Positions 24,601-43,122 of a stretch of DNA of 64,000 nt are shown here, in pieces. The notes beneath the pieces were generated by a model that saw only the letters and a list, made by a program, of their open reading frames with translations, ran no database searches and had not been told where the DNA came from. Position numbers and translations under genes: made by a program. Numbering within the stretch: the first letter of the stretch is position 1; each line of letters opens with the position of its first letter. The stretch is from Onchocerca volvulus (taxonomy: Eukaryota; Nematoda; Chromadorea; Rhabditida; Onchocercidae), in contig HG738137.1 of assembly GCA_000499405.2 (NCBI GenBank), forward strand, positions 5,704,001 to 5,768,000, in the 5' to 3' direction.

Positions 24601-27600
24601 TAATTTTCAAACTATACGAAAAAAAATTTAGAAATAACATTTGCCTTTCAGAAAATACAGTGTGATATAAATCAGACTTTAAATGAAGCCAAATTCTTGA
24701 CAATTCGCTGGAGATATGTAACACGGTCAGCACGTTTCATTTCACGAACTCCAGCTGCCATTAAACTTTGCACTGTTTTCGAACGCGCTTCCTAGAATAT
24801 CAAGGAAGACATCGGAAAAAAAAACTTCGAAAATTATCATTTCACTAATGATTCACATCATGATAGTAAATAAGCATTTATGAGAATTATTCGAAACGAT
24901 CTAAGCAGCAGCAGCTCAAATAACACTATAATCACTGTGAATAAATAATACCTGAACATTTTCATGCATAATATCTCGAAGCACAGCAGGCTCCAACCAA
25001 AATCGATACATCGGATTCAAAAAGAAGCCAACAGCTCGAATAAGGATAAGCTGAAAACAAAATTCTTACTGATCCGAAATCTAATATATTCAAGTTTTCC
25101 TTCCGTACGCAAAAAGTCTTGAAATTTAAGATGCAGAAATTTCGATTCAAATTACCATATTCCGTTCTAGTGAAGTAAATCTATTTCTCAAATGTACACG
25201 GCGCTGCTCTGAAATAATGTCAATTTCATCATATGGACGCTTCTTCTTTCCCTTAAACGACTTTGAACCATAATTATTATTTTTACGACCAAGAGAACCA
25301 GGATTTGCTCGTACCATTATATGACTTTCACTTGACGTCCTAAAAAACACAAATTTACTTGGAATTCAACTTTTTCTGCCAAACGACATATAAAACTTAT
25401 ATTCAACCTATACAATGATAAGACTATTTGAAAGTTAATTTAAAAAGTTAATCAATAAATTAATCAATAAAAATTAAAGTTAATAAAAATGAAGCAAGAA
25501 GTTAATTAATTATTCGGCTATAATTAATTAATTTCTTGCTTCATTTTTATAAAATACTTAAAACTTGAGCTCATCAGCTATTGAAATGAAATCAGAGCAG
25601 CTATCCTTTGTTCTTTTTTATTGAAGAAAAAATTATCTGTAATGAAAAAGAACTTTAAAAGACCACATTTATTCAGGAAGATAAGAAACAAACAAACAAA
25701 CAAATTTTATGAGACTGAATTTCGTACCTTCGAAAGATACCATTATCTGATGGCACCAAAGCTCTGAAATAAGAATTCCACGAATTCTGATAATTTTTTA
25801 CTCGTGATTCAACAAGAGACTTCGATTTTTCTGATGCTCGGCGCCATTCATATAAAAACCAACTGATAAATTCCATCGGTCGAGGATTGAGGTCCCAGTG
25901 TCTTCTTAAATGTCTACAAAAACACAGCCGTTGATGAAATAGATGAAATTAGTTTAAAGTTAAACAAATTAACAGCTAAAGAGAACTTCATGAATGCTGA
26001 TACCGTTGAAGCAACTGAGGAATATGAAAAGGCTGCGAAATTGCGATGCATATCTACTTTAAATAATTATTGTTTGTCTTGAATCAGATGAAAGAAAAAC
26101 CAGTTTTTCACTTAAATTTTCTGAGTGTTATTCAGTTTCTAATAAAGGTTGGGATTATATTATTTAGCAACCAAACATTAATGATTTCAATTCCAAGAAC
26201 ATTTTTTGGCTAATTTTAATGTAGAATAAATAATTTCTATCTTGATTAAGCCTATCTGAAAAAATGAACTTACATGAAAAATGAAGAGTCAAAACCTGCA
26301 CAACCATCATGAGGTAAAATAGGTGAAAAAGTTGTTGATAAGTCCTCGAAAGATTTTACAATTTGAGATCGGTCGAACATTCCAATTGTATATTTCTTAT
26401 ACAGCCGCACATCTTCTTGCTGAAAATACACAAAATTATGCTTCATAAATCCTAGCAAAAATTCTATATTTCAAACACACTTTAATAAGATGAATTAAAA
26501 ACGAATTTGATGAATTCATAATTAAGGATTTGATTCTTTGTTATATTACATTCTTCGGTTTCTTAGTGATCTACCTTTTGAATGTAATAAAAGCTGCTGC
26601 AAATTTTAAAAAAAATTTCCATTATTTTGAGAAATATTGCAGGTCCCAAAACTTCAAATAAAGTTTAGCAACAGTTCCTCAGAAAAATTAGAAGCATTAA
26701 TGAATTTGACGAAATCACTGATAAAATTAAGTGACATTACGCAAATTCGAAAGGAATTAACCGATGTTTCCATTCTAAACGATAATGGCGTACTTTGCAC
26801 AATTGCTCGCAGATGATGCCAATAACAGATTACATCCTGTAAATGTCAATTTAAAAATTAATGGAATATAACAAAATAAAAATATATAATTTTTTTTCAG
26901 CAAATGCCGAATTTAAAAACTGAAAGATTATACAACAAAAGAAAAAAAACTGGAAATTTTTTTTCAGCTTACGCTTAATTAATTGCATATTCTCTACCAA
27001 CAATATGCAAAAATTTCTAAGGTATTAAATTTGGATTTAAATTAAAAATTCATTTTCACTGCATATTACTAAGCAAACCATTAAAAAAATTTTTTTTTCT
27101 CACATCCATTGTGTAGAATGTATATTCATATTTGGTGTATTGATCAATTGGCATTGATACACGACAATATCCCTTTTTCGAAGTACTTGTATCACGCAAA
27201 CAACCACTGCGAGAGAGATAAAAATATTGCTAAAAAATGAGAACGTGAAATATAGACAATGATTTCACTGTCAAAATTTTCTGACAAAAGAAACCTTACC
27301 AATTCTACACCTGTTACTTTTTTTGCATCCATAGTTGGCCCCACTCTCGCCAACCCAAAACCACACAAAGTAAGCAAAATATGCTCCAGCTAAAAAAAAT
27401 CAAAGACTGAGAAATTATGATCAACACATCAAATAAATTCATTAAAATTTTCAGTTCAAACTATAAATAATGGAAATAGATAAAAATAAATGCATTAATT
27501 AACTGGTTAAAATATAATGAATTCCTGAAATTTTTAGTTATCTATACCTGTAGAACAGCCTTTTTGTTACCCAACAACTTCACACGTATATTTATTGGAA

Positions 27601-30600
27601 GATCACTAATTAACATATGTCGTAAAATTGGATCTTTCAAATAGGATTCAATTACATCAACCTAAAATTGAAATATCTGAAATTTATTTAGATTTACTAA
27701 AAAATGAAGAGGTCCGACCGGTGATTTTTTTTATAAAAATCAGAAAAAAGTAAAAAAATACGAAAAAAATTTTCAGAGAATTTTAATTATGTTACCTTAT
27801 TCTTCATGTTTACAAATAACACATAGATCGATAATGGCAATACACTTATCAAATCTTGCAATAAGAACCATCCATATGGCAAATCCTGATGTGGTGGTAT
27901 CGGTGGAACGAAACGATATGGAGATTCATCATCCACATAAACTGGACATTGGTTGACTGGCGTTCCTGGTCCAGGCGCTTGACAAGGTGGAAATCTGTAC
28001 ATGTCAACATAAATTGAGAATGGAATTAGAAAATAAAATTGATAATAGGAATTAAATTTAAATATTAACTGAACAGTCAGTAGAATAAATTCATAGATTT
28101 CAGAAACCCATATTTTTTTGGAATGAAAATTTTAGAAATCACTACATTTTATCAGAAATATTAATCAGCTACAAAAATATAAACCTGCTGAGCATATTAC
28201 AATATATCCCAAAATCTAATATAAAATGTTTTATCTCTAAATATATCTAAAAATTAAAGTAATCCAAATTGCATATTTATGAAAAAGAGAATCGTGTGAC
28301 ATCGAGATCGTTTCATTTTGATTGCTTTGTACCCAAGTAACTTATGATTTGAGTTTCTAAACCCAATTTAACATTTCAATACTGTAGTGTATATTTTAAA
28401 GAAATAAAATTTTTTCTGAATATACAGTAATATAGCATTCAAACAGCAATATAACAAGGGAACTATAAAAATACATTTGCATTCAGTAACAATTTAAAAA
28501 ATGAATTTACTAAAACTATACTCACCTTTCCCATACATTTGGCTTTGTTCCTTGCGGCAATCCATATAAGCAGTGCCATACTAACTGATGTATCATACAA
28601 CATCGAATCATTTTATTTTGTTGACCATACATATCAGTGGGTAATCGAGTGTTTACTGGCAACTTCTCATTGGTTGCTGAAGCACTAGACTGGATCAAAT
28701 TTGAATTATTTTCATCTACTGAAATTGCATTTTCAATTGTATGTCCAGTTTGTGGAAGAATAATCTCTACTTCACTGGTGATATCTGACGATTCAACATG
28801 AAGTTCGGATTGACCTTCTACAGAATTCTGCAAAACAAATAAGGTTTTGACACTGATAAAATTTGAAATAATTAAAACCTCTGACAAAGAAGCAAGCTAG
28901 AAGAAGGAAATCCCAACCTATCATATAAGATTTTGGAATAATTATCATTAGTAAATAATTTGGAATTTTCTATTCGGTAGAAAAAATACAAACATTAACA
29001 TTGATAAAAGTCTGGTCTACTTATTCAAACAAATATGTAAAAATCATCCGAATTTCTATTCCGAAGTGATCTCGCCCCTACCCTCAAAATCAAAAAATGA
29101 TTCTTCCTATAAACCTATAATTTTTGGATTGCTAAATAAAATTTTAGCCAAATAAATGTTGGTTAGAAAAAAAAAAAAACGAGTATGACTCCTATGGAAA
29201 GTCATCACTCGAAACCGAAAACTTTTCAAATTTATTTAAAATCAAAGCAAGATACTTCCAAATTTTGAAATATATTTTCTTTTTATGTGATAAAATGGTC
29301 GATTATTTGAACATCTCTATAAACAGTTTTAGTAATCAGAACTCTGTGCTCACGCTAAAATTATAAATAAATCCCCTATCCAGTTCACAAAAATTCAAGC
29401 AAAGCTCTTCCTCAAAAATTATTTCCATTAAAAATGGTCATTTGTTGAGACACTAAAAAACTATCATACCAAACGTACTGCCCACAAAAAAATGTAATGT
29501 AAATTCAGCAAACTTCATACATTTGATTGTTGCTCAGGAAAAATTATGGATAAGCGTCGCATCATCTGCAATCGAAACATTGCCAATCTTTTATCAATCG
29601 TCATTTCTTTTAAATTGTCATTTTCAAGCATTTCCTGTAATATAGTTCATTGAGCTATGCAAATCATTAATTTTCAGTTTTTGATACATTTTGCAAGGAC
29701 CGGTATTATTTTTTGGCAACAATTACTATTATTTTCATTTGACTTCATTGTTTTTTACAAAATGATGCATAATTAATCAACTATTTAAACAAACACCATC
29801 GATTAAATAGAGTGTGTAAAAAAGCCATCCGTTTTCAAATTATTCATTTCATAGTATGCTTTGCAAACGACAACCGCTATGAATAACCACTTTTTGAATA
29901 GGACTGAGAAACAGATTTGAAACTGAAAAGGGATGGCTGGGCTGTATGGAGAATTTGTAATAAAAATGAAAATAGCATAAGGTCTTTATTTTCATAATTA
30001 ATATGCAAGGAAAGATACTTACAATATCTTCCGACGTGAAATCAGGTGATTTGTCACCATCTTTCTCTGTTTTTTTACAATTGATTCTGCAAAATTATAT
30101 GTTTAAAAAATCATATTTCTAAGCTTTGAAACTTTTTCATTTTGAAATTGTGCTATAACCTCTGCAAACATAAATAATTTGAAACAGAATTGGTTGTCTA
30201 TATAGCAGCCTTGCATATAACATTAGAATAGTATTTAAGAATGCGTTTACAAATTTGACTTACAGAATTAAAATGGCAAAACAGAAAAAAAAAATGACTG
30301 GAAAACGAGTAGTACGAAATAGCAAATAACCGGAGCAATAATTTTATAAAATTTGTGTATCCCTTCTTCTAATAACTGCAAACCTCAACTGTCCATGTGG
30401 AAATACTCGTCCCCTTTCATTATATTCACTGATTGTTAGACGGATAGCTGCTTCCACTTCTGGATGTGATGCTTCAGCTATGTCACTTTTGGTGATAACT
30501 AAAATCTAAAATTCAAAGTCCCACTATGAATAAAGCTTTTGAAATATATTTTGATCAAATTATTTGTAAAACTCATAGGTACTTTTTGATCCAAGTGATT

Positions 30601-32188
30601 TTGCCAATGTCCTTTATTCCAATGAAGAAATTTACATTACGGAAGTTACAGCATTGATATCAACATTATTAAAAAACACTGCCAATAAGAGAATAAAAAT
30701 TCACCTTATTCGATCGAAACTCTTCCACAACAACGGTTTGGAACATATGTAGATAACCTTTCTTTTCGAGTGCTTTCAAACATTTTAATAAAGACTTTTT
30801 ATCAATCTAAATGACAAAAGAAATTAATGCAGCAAAAATCACATTAATATAGTAAAACGCTTGAATAAGACAAAAAAAGAAAATTAACAAAAACTTTAAC
30901 TCTCTTTGTTTCTTTTTTTTTTTTTTTTGGAGATAAAACTGAAATATTTCGAAATACAAATTGCAAAGTAGTCGAAGAATCATGACATAAAATACCTGAT
31001 AGCGAAGACCATATTCAAGTTCCATGTCTGTGATAATTTTCATGAAATGATGAACTGTTACAATAACACGATGCTCCTTCAGAACTTTCATTATATCGAT
31101 TAATCGTCGCAATGAAACATCACTTATTCGCAGGGTACCTGAATTAAAAGCATAAGAATAACTGGCTTAGAAAAATTCAAACTTTAACATTGCAACATAA
31201 GTTATCTTTTAAAAATTAGTTTTGACTATAATCTCATTCAAACAGAAAAAGCGTACTTAAATTAGTATTTGGGAATTTCAAAACTTCACCAATCCGGAAC
31301 GGACAATCATCACCAACCACTGCTTTCCATTTTTTGAAAAGGTAAATGAAACTTTCGGGATGAGTAGCTACTTTCCAGTAATATCTGAAAAGAAATTTTA
31401 AGTATTACACAATATAATTTTCCCGTTAAAAAAACTGATATTTTGAATAAGTGTTACTTTATACATCTAATTTTGCCTTCCATTTTCTGATATTGTCCAA
31501 AATGGTCAGGAAATGATTTGATTCCATTCACGATATTCGCCGAGACTCGACGATTTCCAGCTTTTGTTGTTGTATCCATTCCATAAGTTTTTCCAATTTC
31601 ATAGCGTCCTATACCTTCGGAACCAGACTGCCGTATTGCTGCCAATGTCAGGTCTAATGGAGTGCGATACAGAAACAATGGCGACCATTCGCTTTCTTTG
31701 TATGGAAGGTAAGCATTTTCTGAATATTGGGTTGTTTCTTATCGAAATGAAGCAAATCTTAAGATATCATACTTTTGAGGTCTTTCGAAAGTTATACCAC
31801 TTTTCTCTATGCAATGTATCCGATTCGATTGAAACACAATTATCGTCTTTAAATTTGGATCATTTCATCAACTTACTATTATTATTGTTTGGAAGGCAAC
31901 GATCTGTTTTAGAAGTGCCAGCTTCGTGTGCTTCCTAAAATGAACGAAGCGTTTAGAATTCACAAATTTATTCATAAATTCTGCAAAATATTTTTAGAGT
32001 TCGTATCCTATTTTAAGAACGTAACAAGTATCAAATATAACCGAATTTAAGGATCAATACACCTTACAAATTGGATATACCTCGAAAACATCTGTTACCT
32101 TATCTCTTCGAACACTAATGACTTCCACTTCATCAAGAAGCTCCATCTCACTTTTTCGCTTTCGACTGGTCTTTGTAACAGGAGCCAT
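21655..32188 (-). CDS. tftc-1: Transcription factor IIIC subunit 1 (GTF3C1/TFTC-1)
   Basis: Largest TFIIIC subunit, which recognises the internal B-box promoter of tRNA genes for RNA polymerase III. Twenty-eight exons, total 1432 aa: 32081-32188, 31877-31934, 31458-31719, 31257-31384, 30996-31138, 30705-30806, 30384-30505, 30023-30086, 29521-29634, 28526-28827, 27796-27994, 27548-27661, 27300-27389, 27104-27229, 26741-26836, 26274-26419, 25728-25913, 25156-25339, 24952-25050, 24678-24791, 24475-24584, 24162-24339, 23653-23837, 23411-23561, 23074-23223, 22549-22869, 22162-22367 and 21655-21895. Blocks shared with animal GTF3C1 include the winged-helix GSEGIGRYEIGKTYGMD, the VYVDDESPYRFVPPIPPHQD loop and following PLSIYVLFV, CAGFDSSFF, a basic GKKKRPYDEID patch before LILIRAVGFFLN, and the C-terminal PWFTPSGEIHAPAF with a last winged helix (VLFSIISRPGCPIDEM). 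The start MAPVTKTSRKRKSE follows an acceptor by 18 nt. The protein lacks about 350 N-terminal residues of the human form. Acceptors of 24162-24339 and 21655-21895 are TTTAAG. Confidence 0.92.
25483..25550. repeat. 31-bp-arm hairpin in a tftc-1 intron
   Basis: Arms 25483-25513 and 25520-25550 are complementary with one mismatch and surround a 6-nt TCGGCT loop. It lies in the intron 25340-25727. RNA from either strand would form a long, nearly perfect stem. Confidence 0.85.
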
Positions 32189-33760
32189 ATTTCTTAAATT
32201 TGAAGCCTAAAACAAACGACTGAACATCTATGTTCAAAATACTCGATCATCAAACATCAGATAACAGTCCGACCTCTGTAGAATACTTATCACGAAATTT
32301 ACTCGTATAAATTCAATTTCAAAAAGTAAGAAAATTAAGTTAGAATGTCAATGAAATTTTACGCTTGGTTGTACGCTTCACTAAAATTTAAGCTAGCCTT
32401 TAACCTACCAAACATTTGCTACACATTTGCTACTTAACTTTATTCATTAAACTTACTAACCGAAGTAAAGCAAAAACAGGGATAACTACCCACGACTAAA
32501 ACACGAACCAAGACTGGGTAATAATATAACAATTTATTTTCATGTCATGCAAAAGTATTGATAATGCAGTTTTGAAAACAGAATTTCGAAAAATGGACAC
32601 TGAACATCACGCTTCGGAAACAGTACAAAAATCTGAATGTGCCATCGAACACTATCTGAATTCATTATGACATCACAAAACACTGCAATTTGAAAATCCA
32701 GTCATTTGTAATTAAAGTATTTTTCAGATAAAAAACTGAAAAAAAAATCGAGAACTGATCGCTCAATATCGCAGGTAAAAATGGAATTCATTTCAACACA
32801 GTAATTTAAAAATTTTCATCAGTGGCCAAAATAATTGCAAAAAAAATTCTTGAAATTTATCACCAAAAGTTGATGACAAATTTCTAATAAAATTCACTGT
32901 AATTTAATACTTAATTACATGCAAAATAAAGATATTAAAGAAAAGTGAAAAAAGCAAAAGTTTAAAAAATAAATAATACAAGCAATAAAAACATTAAGCA
33001 TTGGTAAAATAAGGCTCTTTTTTCCCCCATATCAATGTCACAGAACTCTAAATAATTATTTAAAAGTGAAAGCAGCGAAATTAAATGAAAGCCTTACTAT
33101 TACTTAACTCGTTTGAGTGAATTTCAAAAATACACTTTATCATAAAATATTTGAATTTACCAAGAAAAGATAAACAGATATGAAAATTCTAGAATAGCAT
33201 CAACATGTAAACAGCATTTTAATTTTCCACAGAAATTCTAAATTTACCGGCAAGAAAATATATATACAATCATAAATATTAAACCACAAGGCATTTTTAA
33301 TTCACAGTTTGCTAGTCAAGCAAATAGGATAGTATGAAGGAATATTATCTTAAGTTGCTCCCTATCAATTCAAAATGTTTTTTGGATATTAAAATTCGGA
33401 AAACATTTTAAATTGCAGTTTTTTTTTATGAGAAAAACTGGGCTTGTGTTTAACTCTAATATACATATATTTTCTGAATTAACAAAACAATTTTGTAGTG
33501 TCACAACTGATAAATAAGATTAACCAACTATGCTATTTTCTCTCTTTTCCCTCATTCTATCTACTGTCATTTTTCGATCTCCTGAAGATCAGAAGGCAGC
33601 CGAATCTTCTTTTTATCATCTCACAGTTGAATGTGATACATAAGAGATGTAAAAAAATTTAAATACGCCATCCAAATTTTCATCGTTTAAACATATATTT
33701 ACGTCAGAAATTTGCTTTAAAATTAAATTTCGAAATTGATTTCAATTATGTAAATCATTA
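32189..33760. other. Spacer between rspry1 and tftc-1
   Basis: About 1.57 kb. An acceptor-like AG at 32207-32208 lies 18 nt before the tftc-1 ATG. I searched the minus strand here for the missing TFIIIC N-terminus and found nothing coding-like. Confidence 0.5.
32207..32208 (-). promoter_or_regulatory. Candidate spliced-leader acceptor before tftc-1
   Basis: GTTTGTTTTAG on the minus strand precedes an 18-nt leader and the ATG at 32188. The leader is open in frame with the ATG, so an upstream cis exon cannot be fully excluded. Confidence 0.45.
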
Positions 33761-38873
<5,113 letters not shown>

Positions 38874-41800
38874 CTATTAGTTACTTCAAAACTATTCTGC
38901 AAATAAATTTTCCGGAAGTAAAAATGCAAAAAAAAAAAAAAACTAAAGTTTTCAGGACGTTCACAAACTGCTGCAATACATACTTGTAGTCAGTTGATTG
39001 TCAAACAAATTTTACATGCCTCAATATTCACAAAAATATGGAGAAAAAAAGCGGCTCTTTGTTAGTTTTTAGGTTGTTTGAAAGAAATTAACCGCATTAT
39101 TAGGATGAAACAAAGAAATTTTAAAAATCTCATGCTGCTTGGTGATTTCTACTACGTTGAATTGGACAAAAACAAAATGAAAAATAAAAGACAAACGCAT
39201 AGAAAAATCTAAAAATCCAATTTATTTCATATCGAATTCACGATGCATAAATTGACTGTTTACAAAATTACTGCTGATCCTTTAGTTATTAACAACAAAT
39301 CACATTCTTATTATCTATCAAGCATTATAGATAATAAAAGTTGGGAAATATACTCATCATATGAATTTCCCTAATTTTCACTTAGTTGATTCAAAAAGCT
39401 AGAAATTCTTTGAAATTTTCTGTTCAGCATAAGTGCTTAATAATGGAAAATACAACTTATCCAGCAGAAGTGCAATTAGTAGAAAGTCGCTGTACCATGA
39501 TTTGCGTGATGCCTCCGTTTAATAATTCCTTAGAAATGAAAAGTTCAAGACTTCACATAGAAAGCTTCAAACTCCTAATAATTTGCTTAAAAAAAAAAAA
39601 AAAAAAATTATAGCTAAAAATCCAGACAAAGAAAATATTATTCACAACTATTTATAAGTAAAACTTTGAAGATTGATTGGAATAACTGAAAAAAATTAGG
39701 TATTTAGATCAAAATCATCATTTTCTAATACTGACTTCCTAACAGACTTCAAAAAATGAAATAAATGGTGCAAAAATAAATAAGTAAGAATGCAATTTTT
39801 GCTTATAAATGGTTAACTGAATTTTTGAAAACTTCGAATACAAAAATTACCAAATAAAATGTTCGATAAGGACAATAGCTAATCTATTTTTCCCTTATTT
39901 TTTTTTTCTTTTTTAAGATGGCTTAGGAAATATACTAAAGTAATGAGAGAATGAAAAAAGACATGATGCACTCCTGAAAATAGAATAGGACTTCGCGAAT
40001 TAAATTACGCATTTCATCAAATTTATCATATCATCCAGCACTTAACTGCATATTCTACAATGATCTGTCAATGATGGTAATGTCGCACCTTCTACCCGAA
40101 CGTTACCGCATAGAACGATTTCAAGAGATAAACAAGATGCAGAAGATTTGCTGCAAGGTTCTCTCTACGCATCCCATTTACCATCAAATTTAAGCGATTG
40201 ACATTATTCATCCTAAAGTTTTTTCTTTTATTATCCATGAAGTACTTGAAAAATTCCCAAATTGAAAAGAAAAAAATGAAAAACCCCAATTTGTCTTTCC
40301 CATATTAATTTTCTTGCATGTTATCTAAATTATACGCTATTTTGATAGTTAAAATAATTTTCTATCTGATGTTTCAGCGAAGTAAAAGTAAAGTACTGAT
40401 TATTAATAAGTAGGGAAACTCAATAAAGGATATATTCGAGTGTTCTGGATTTCTCTTTTCAAAGACCAGGTTTCTAACATATTGCATTGGTTCATTAATG
40501 CAAAAGTATAGAATTATTCTGATTAGGATAGAAAATCAGAACTTCGCAAATCCGACGAATTTGATAAATACATCAACATTAAAAACTGAAAATGATTCTT
40601 GTAATTTTAAAGCTATATTTCTTGGGAATGAACAGGTATACAAGAGACCAAAAGATATTCTGTAAATATTCACATCTGAAGCTTCTATTCTCACAAAACA
40701 TGATATACTGAACTCCTGTATCTCAATCCATCAAGAGAGCAAGTGTTACTACAAATCCAAGTAGGTTAGATCGCCTCAATTCTCATCTCTTACGAACACA
40801 ACAAAACAGCAATACTAAGATTCATAACAAACAGTCAGATATTGAGATCTATAATAAACATTGATGCAGACATTTATTGTAAATGTTGATATCGAGATCC
40901 ATAATAAAAATCTGTGGCTCTTCCACTTTTACTTAAATGCATCTTGATGGGCAATTAAGGATTGATCGTCCTTGAAGAATATATTAAAATAATAAGAGCA
41001 AGAAGAAAGCAATAGGGAAGTGAAACATTCGGTTATAGCAAGACCTGATATAAATTAATTAGTGCCATGTTATCGATTCTTTCTCGCACGAGTAAGGGAA
41101 GTGAAAGATAAGAAAAGAAGAAAAGAGTCATACCTAGAAGTAGTATTCTGACTAAAGTTGAAAATTCCCCTTACTTGACCTTCTTTACTTTCAGATTGAA
41201 ATCAACAAGCTTTAACAAGCACGTCAAATTCCATAAACAACATATGCCATCAAAAATTAAACGAGGATAATTCCGTCAAGGAAAACAGTGAACGGAAGAA
41301 TTGCCGACCCATCAATTACTTCAAAAGCTGTTTCGGTAGTCGTTGTCAAGAGATTGGTAACTAGATATTGATAAATTGAATTTTGAATGGCAATAATGAA
41401 GTCCGAACAGGTGTCGATGTGTTTCCTTTTTTTTTTTGTGTCGTCTTGAACAAGGGACGGTTCAAAATTATTAAAGCCCCTGTAGAGTTTAAAATTCAGA
41501 GAGCTGTAACTTTCATTATTGCATGCACTTCCTCACTGAATACTTTCTTAAAACCGTAATTGACATTATGTTAAATGTAAAATTAGGCTGAAATCGATAA
41601 GTTTTTCCATCCTGTCATTTCTCAATTTACTGTAGATTTTAGTCGTGAGAATATGTTGATAATTCACTCAGTTTTTATTTGTTCCAAAGTGTTAAGTAAG
41701 CAATCCTGTCAGATTCTGAATATTAAGTAAGTAATTTCGTCAGACTCCAAAGTGTTAAGTAAGCACGGTTAAGGTGAAATCTATTCACATTTTGATGAAT

Positions 41801-43122
41801 GTCTCAAATTTGAAAAATACAACTGTATATTTATAAGTGCAGTATTATTTAGCTATAATTTGTCATCCAACTTATATTTTTTTATCGAAGAAAGTAATTG
41901 AATGTGAATAATTGAACTGGGGAATTTGGCAAATAAAATGGATGAAAGAACTTTATTGCGGTGTGGAAAGGAACCATTTTACATTTAAAGAAAAAACTGT
42001 TTGTACAAAAAAGACATCAATTACAACAGATTAAATAAATAATTAACGGATTTTAAGTATAAAGGAAATTAAATTTCTAAATAGATATCTTATTATCAGC
42101 TTAAAAGCTGCCTAGGTTGGCATTATCAACAATTAATCAATTAGTGATATTCGTTTGTTATTTGAAATTTTTGTAATAATTCTGATAACGCTTCATTAAG
42201 TCTTGCAAATTAAATAAATTTGACTACTTATTCATACAAAGGAAAAAAAAATTATGACAAAAATTATTGTTATTCCTTTTATAAAAGTCCATGGGATTCC
42301 AAATTCTCAGTTTACGACTTCTACTAAATGACGGGCATTTTCAATGAAAGTATACTAAACATAAATGACGTCATAAATTTAAAATAATAAATTAAAATAG
42401 AAGCGAGATATTACAATATTAGAGAAATGAAAGCAAAATAATATCGCAAACTATTGGAAATTTCACAAGACACGAATGTGTTCAAAGATAAGAGATAACC
42501 AAAATCAAATAAATTATAACAAATCTGACGAGAAAATAACAGTTACTAGTTTTTCTTGGTCATTTTGGTTATTGCTATGCTTTCTGAATAATTAATTTTC
42601 TCATTTTCATTTTTCGAAGCTAATTGAAACATGCAATTCGGAGTTCCGGAACGAAATATATTTTCTATATTGGAATCTACGAGTGTCCAAAAATTATCAA
42701 AATTTATGAGGAGAGCATTTAATAAACAATGAAAAATGCAGAGCTAAAAACAGCAAACAAATATAATAATTAAAATATGAGAAACAGAAGAAACAGGAAA
42801 ATAAAATAAAGAAACTGGAAAAATTAGAAAAAGTACTATTGAATAATATAAATGAAAGACATTTTTTTTCTCATAGAAACAAATTGAGATTGTCAACAAA
42901 TTTCTAAATTTAAATTTCTTTAGCTTATAATAATCTTTACAGCTAATAATTATCCAGGAAATTAAATTAAGACTGCCCACAAAAATTAGTGTTTAAATAT
43001 TTTTATTTTCATTTTTGGTTCATCCAATCCCCACACTCTATCTAACTTTTCGTAAGAAATGGATGGATTCATCAAGTTAGATTCTTATTCTGGAAATGCT
43101 GAGGGAGCGAAAGATTAATAGT
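38874..43122. other. 4.2-kb spacer upstream of rspry1
   Basis: No supported gene. A candidate trans-splice acceptor (AG at 38897-38898) lies 23 nt before the rspry1 ATG. The right half contains the tandem repeat at 41683-41767. Open frames at 39386-39613, 40092-40289 and 42744-42980 are AT-driven with no splice context. Confidence 0.45.
41683..41767. repeat. About 31-bp tandem repeat, under three copies
   Basis: TGTTAAGTAAGCAAT then CCTGTCAGATTCTGAA is followed by a diverged copy and a third, partial AGTGTTAAGTAAGCAC. Confidence 0.65.

Noticed and set aside
31564..31938. 124-codon plus-strand open frame
   Set aside because: It is antisense to two tftc-1 exons (31458-31719 and 31877-31934) that show the family sequence.
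32209..33760. Search for the missing N-terminal exons of TFIIIC subunit 1
   Set aside because: All minus-strand frames here are short and without family similarity.
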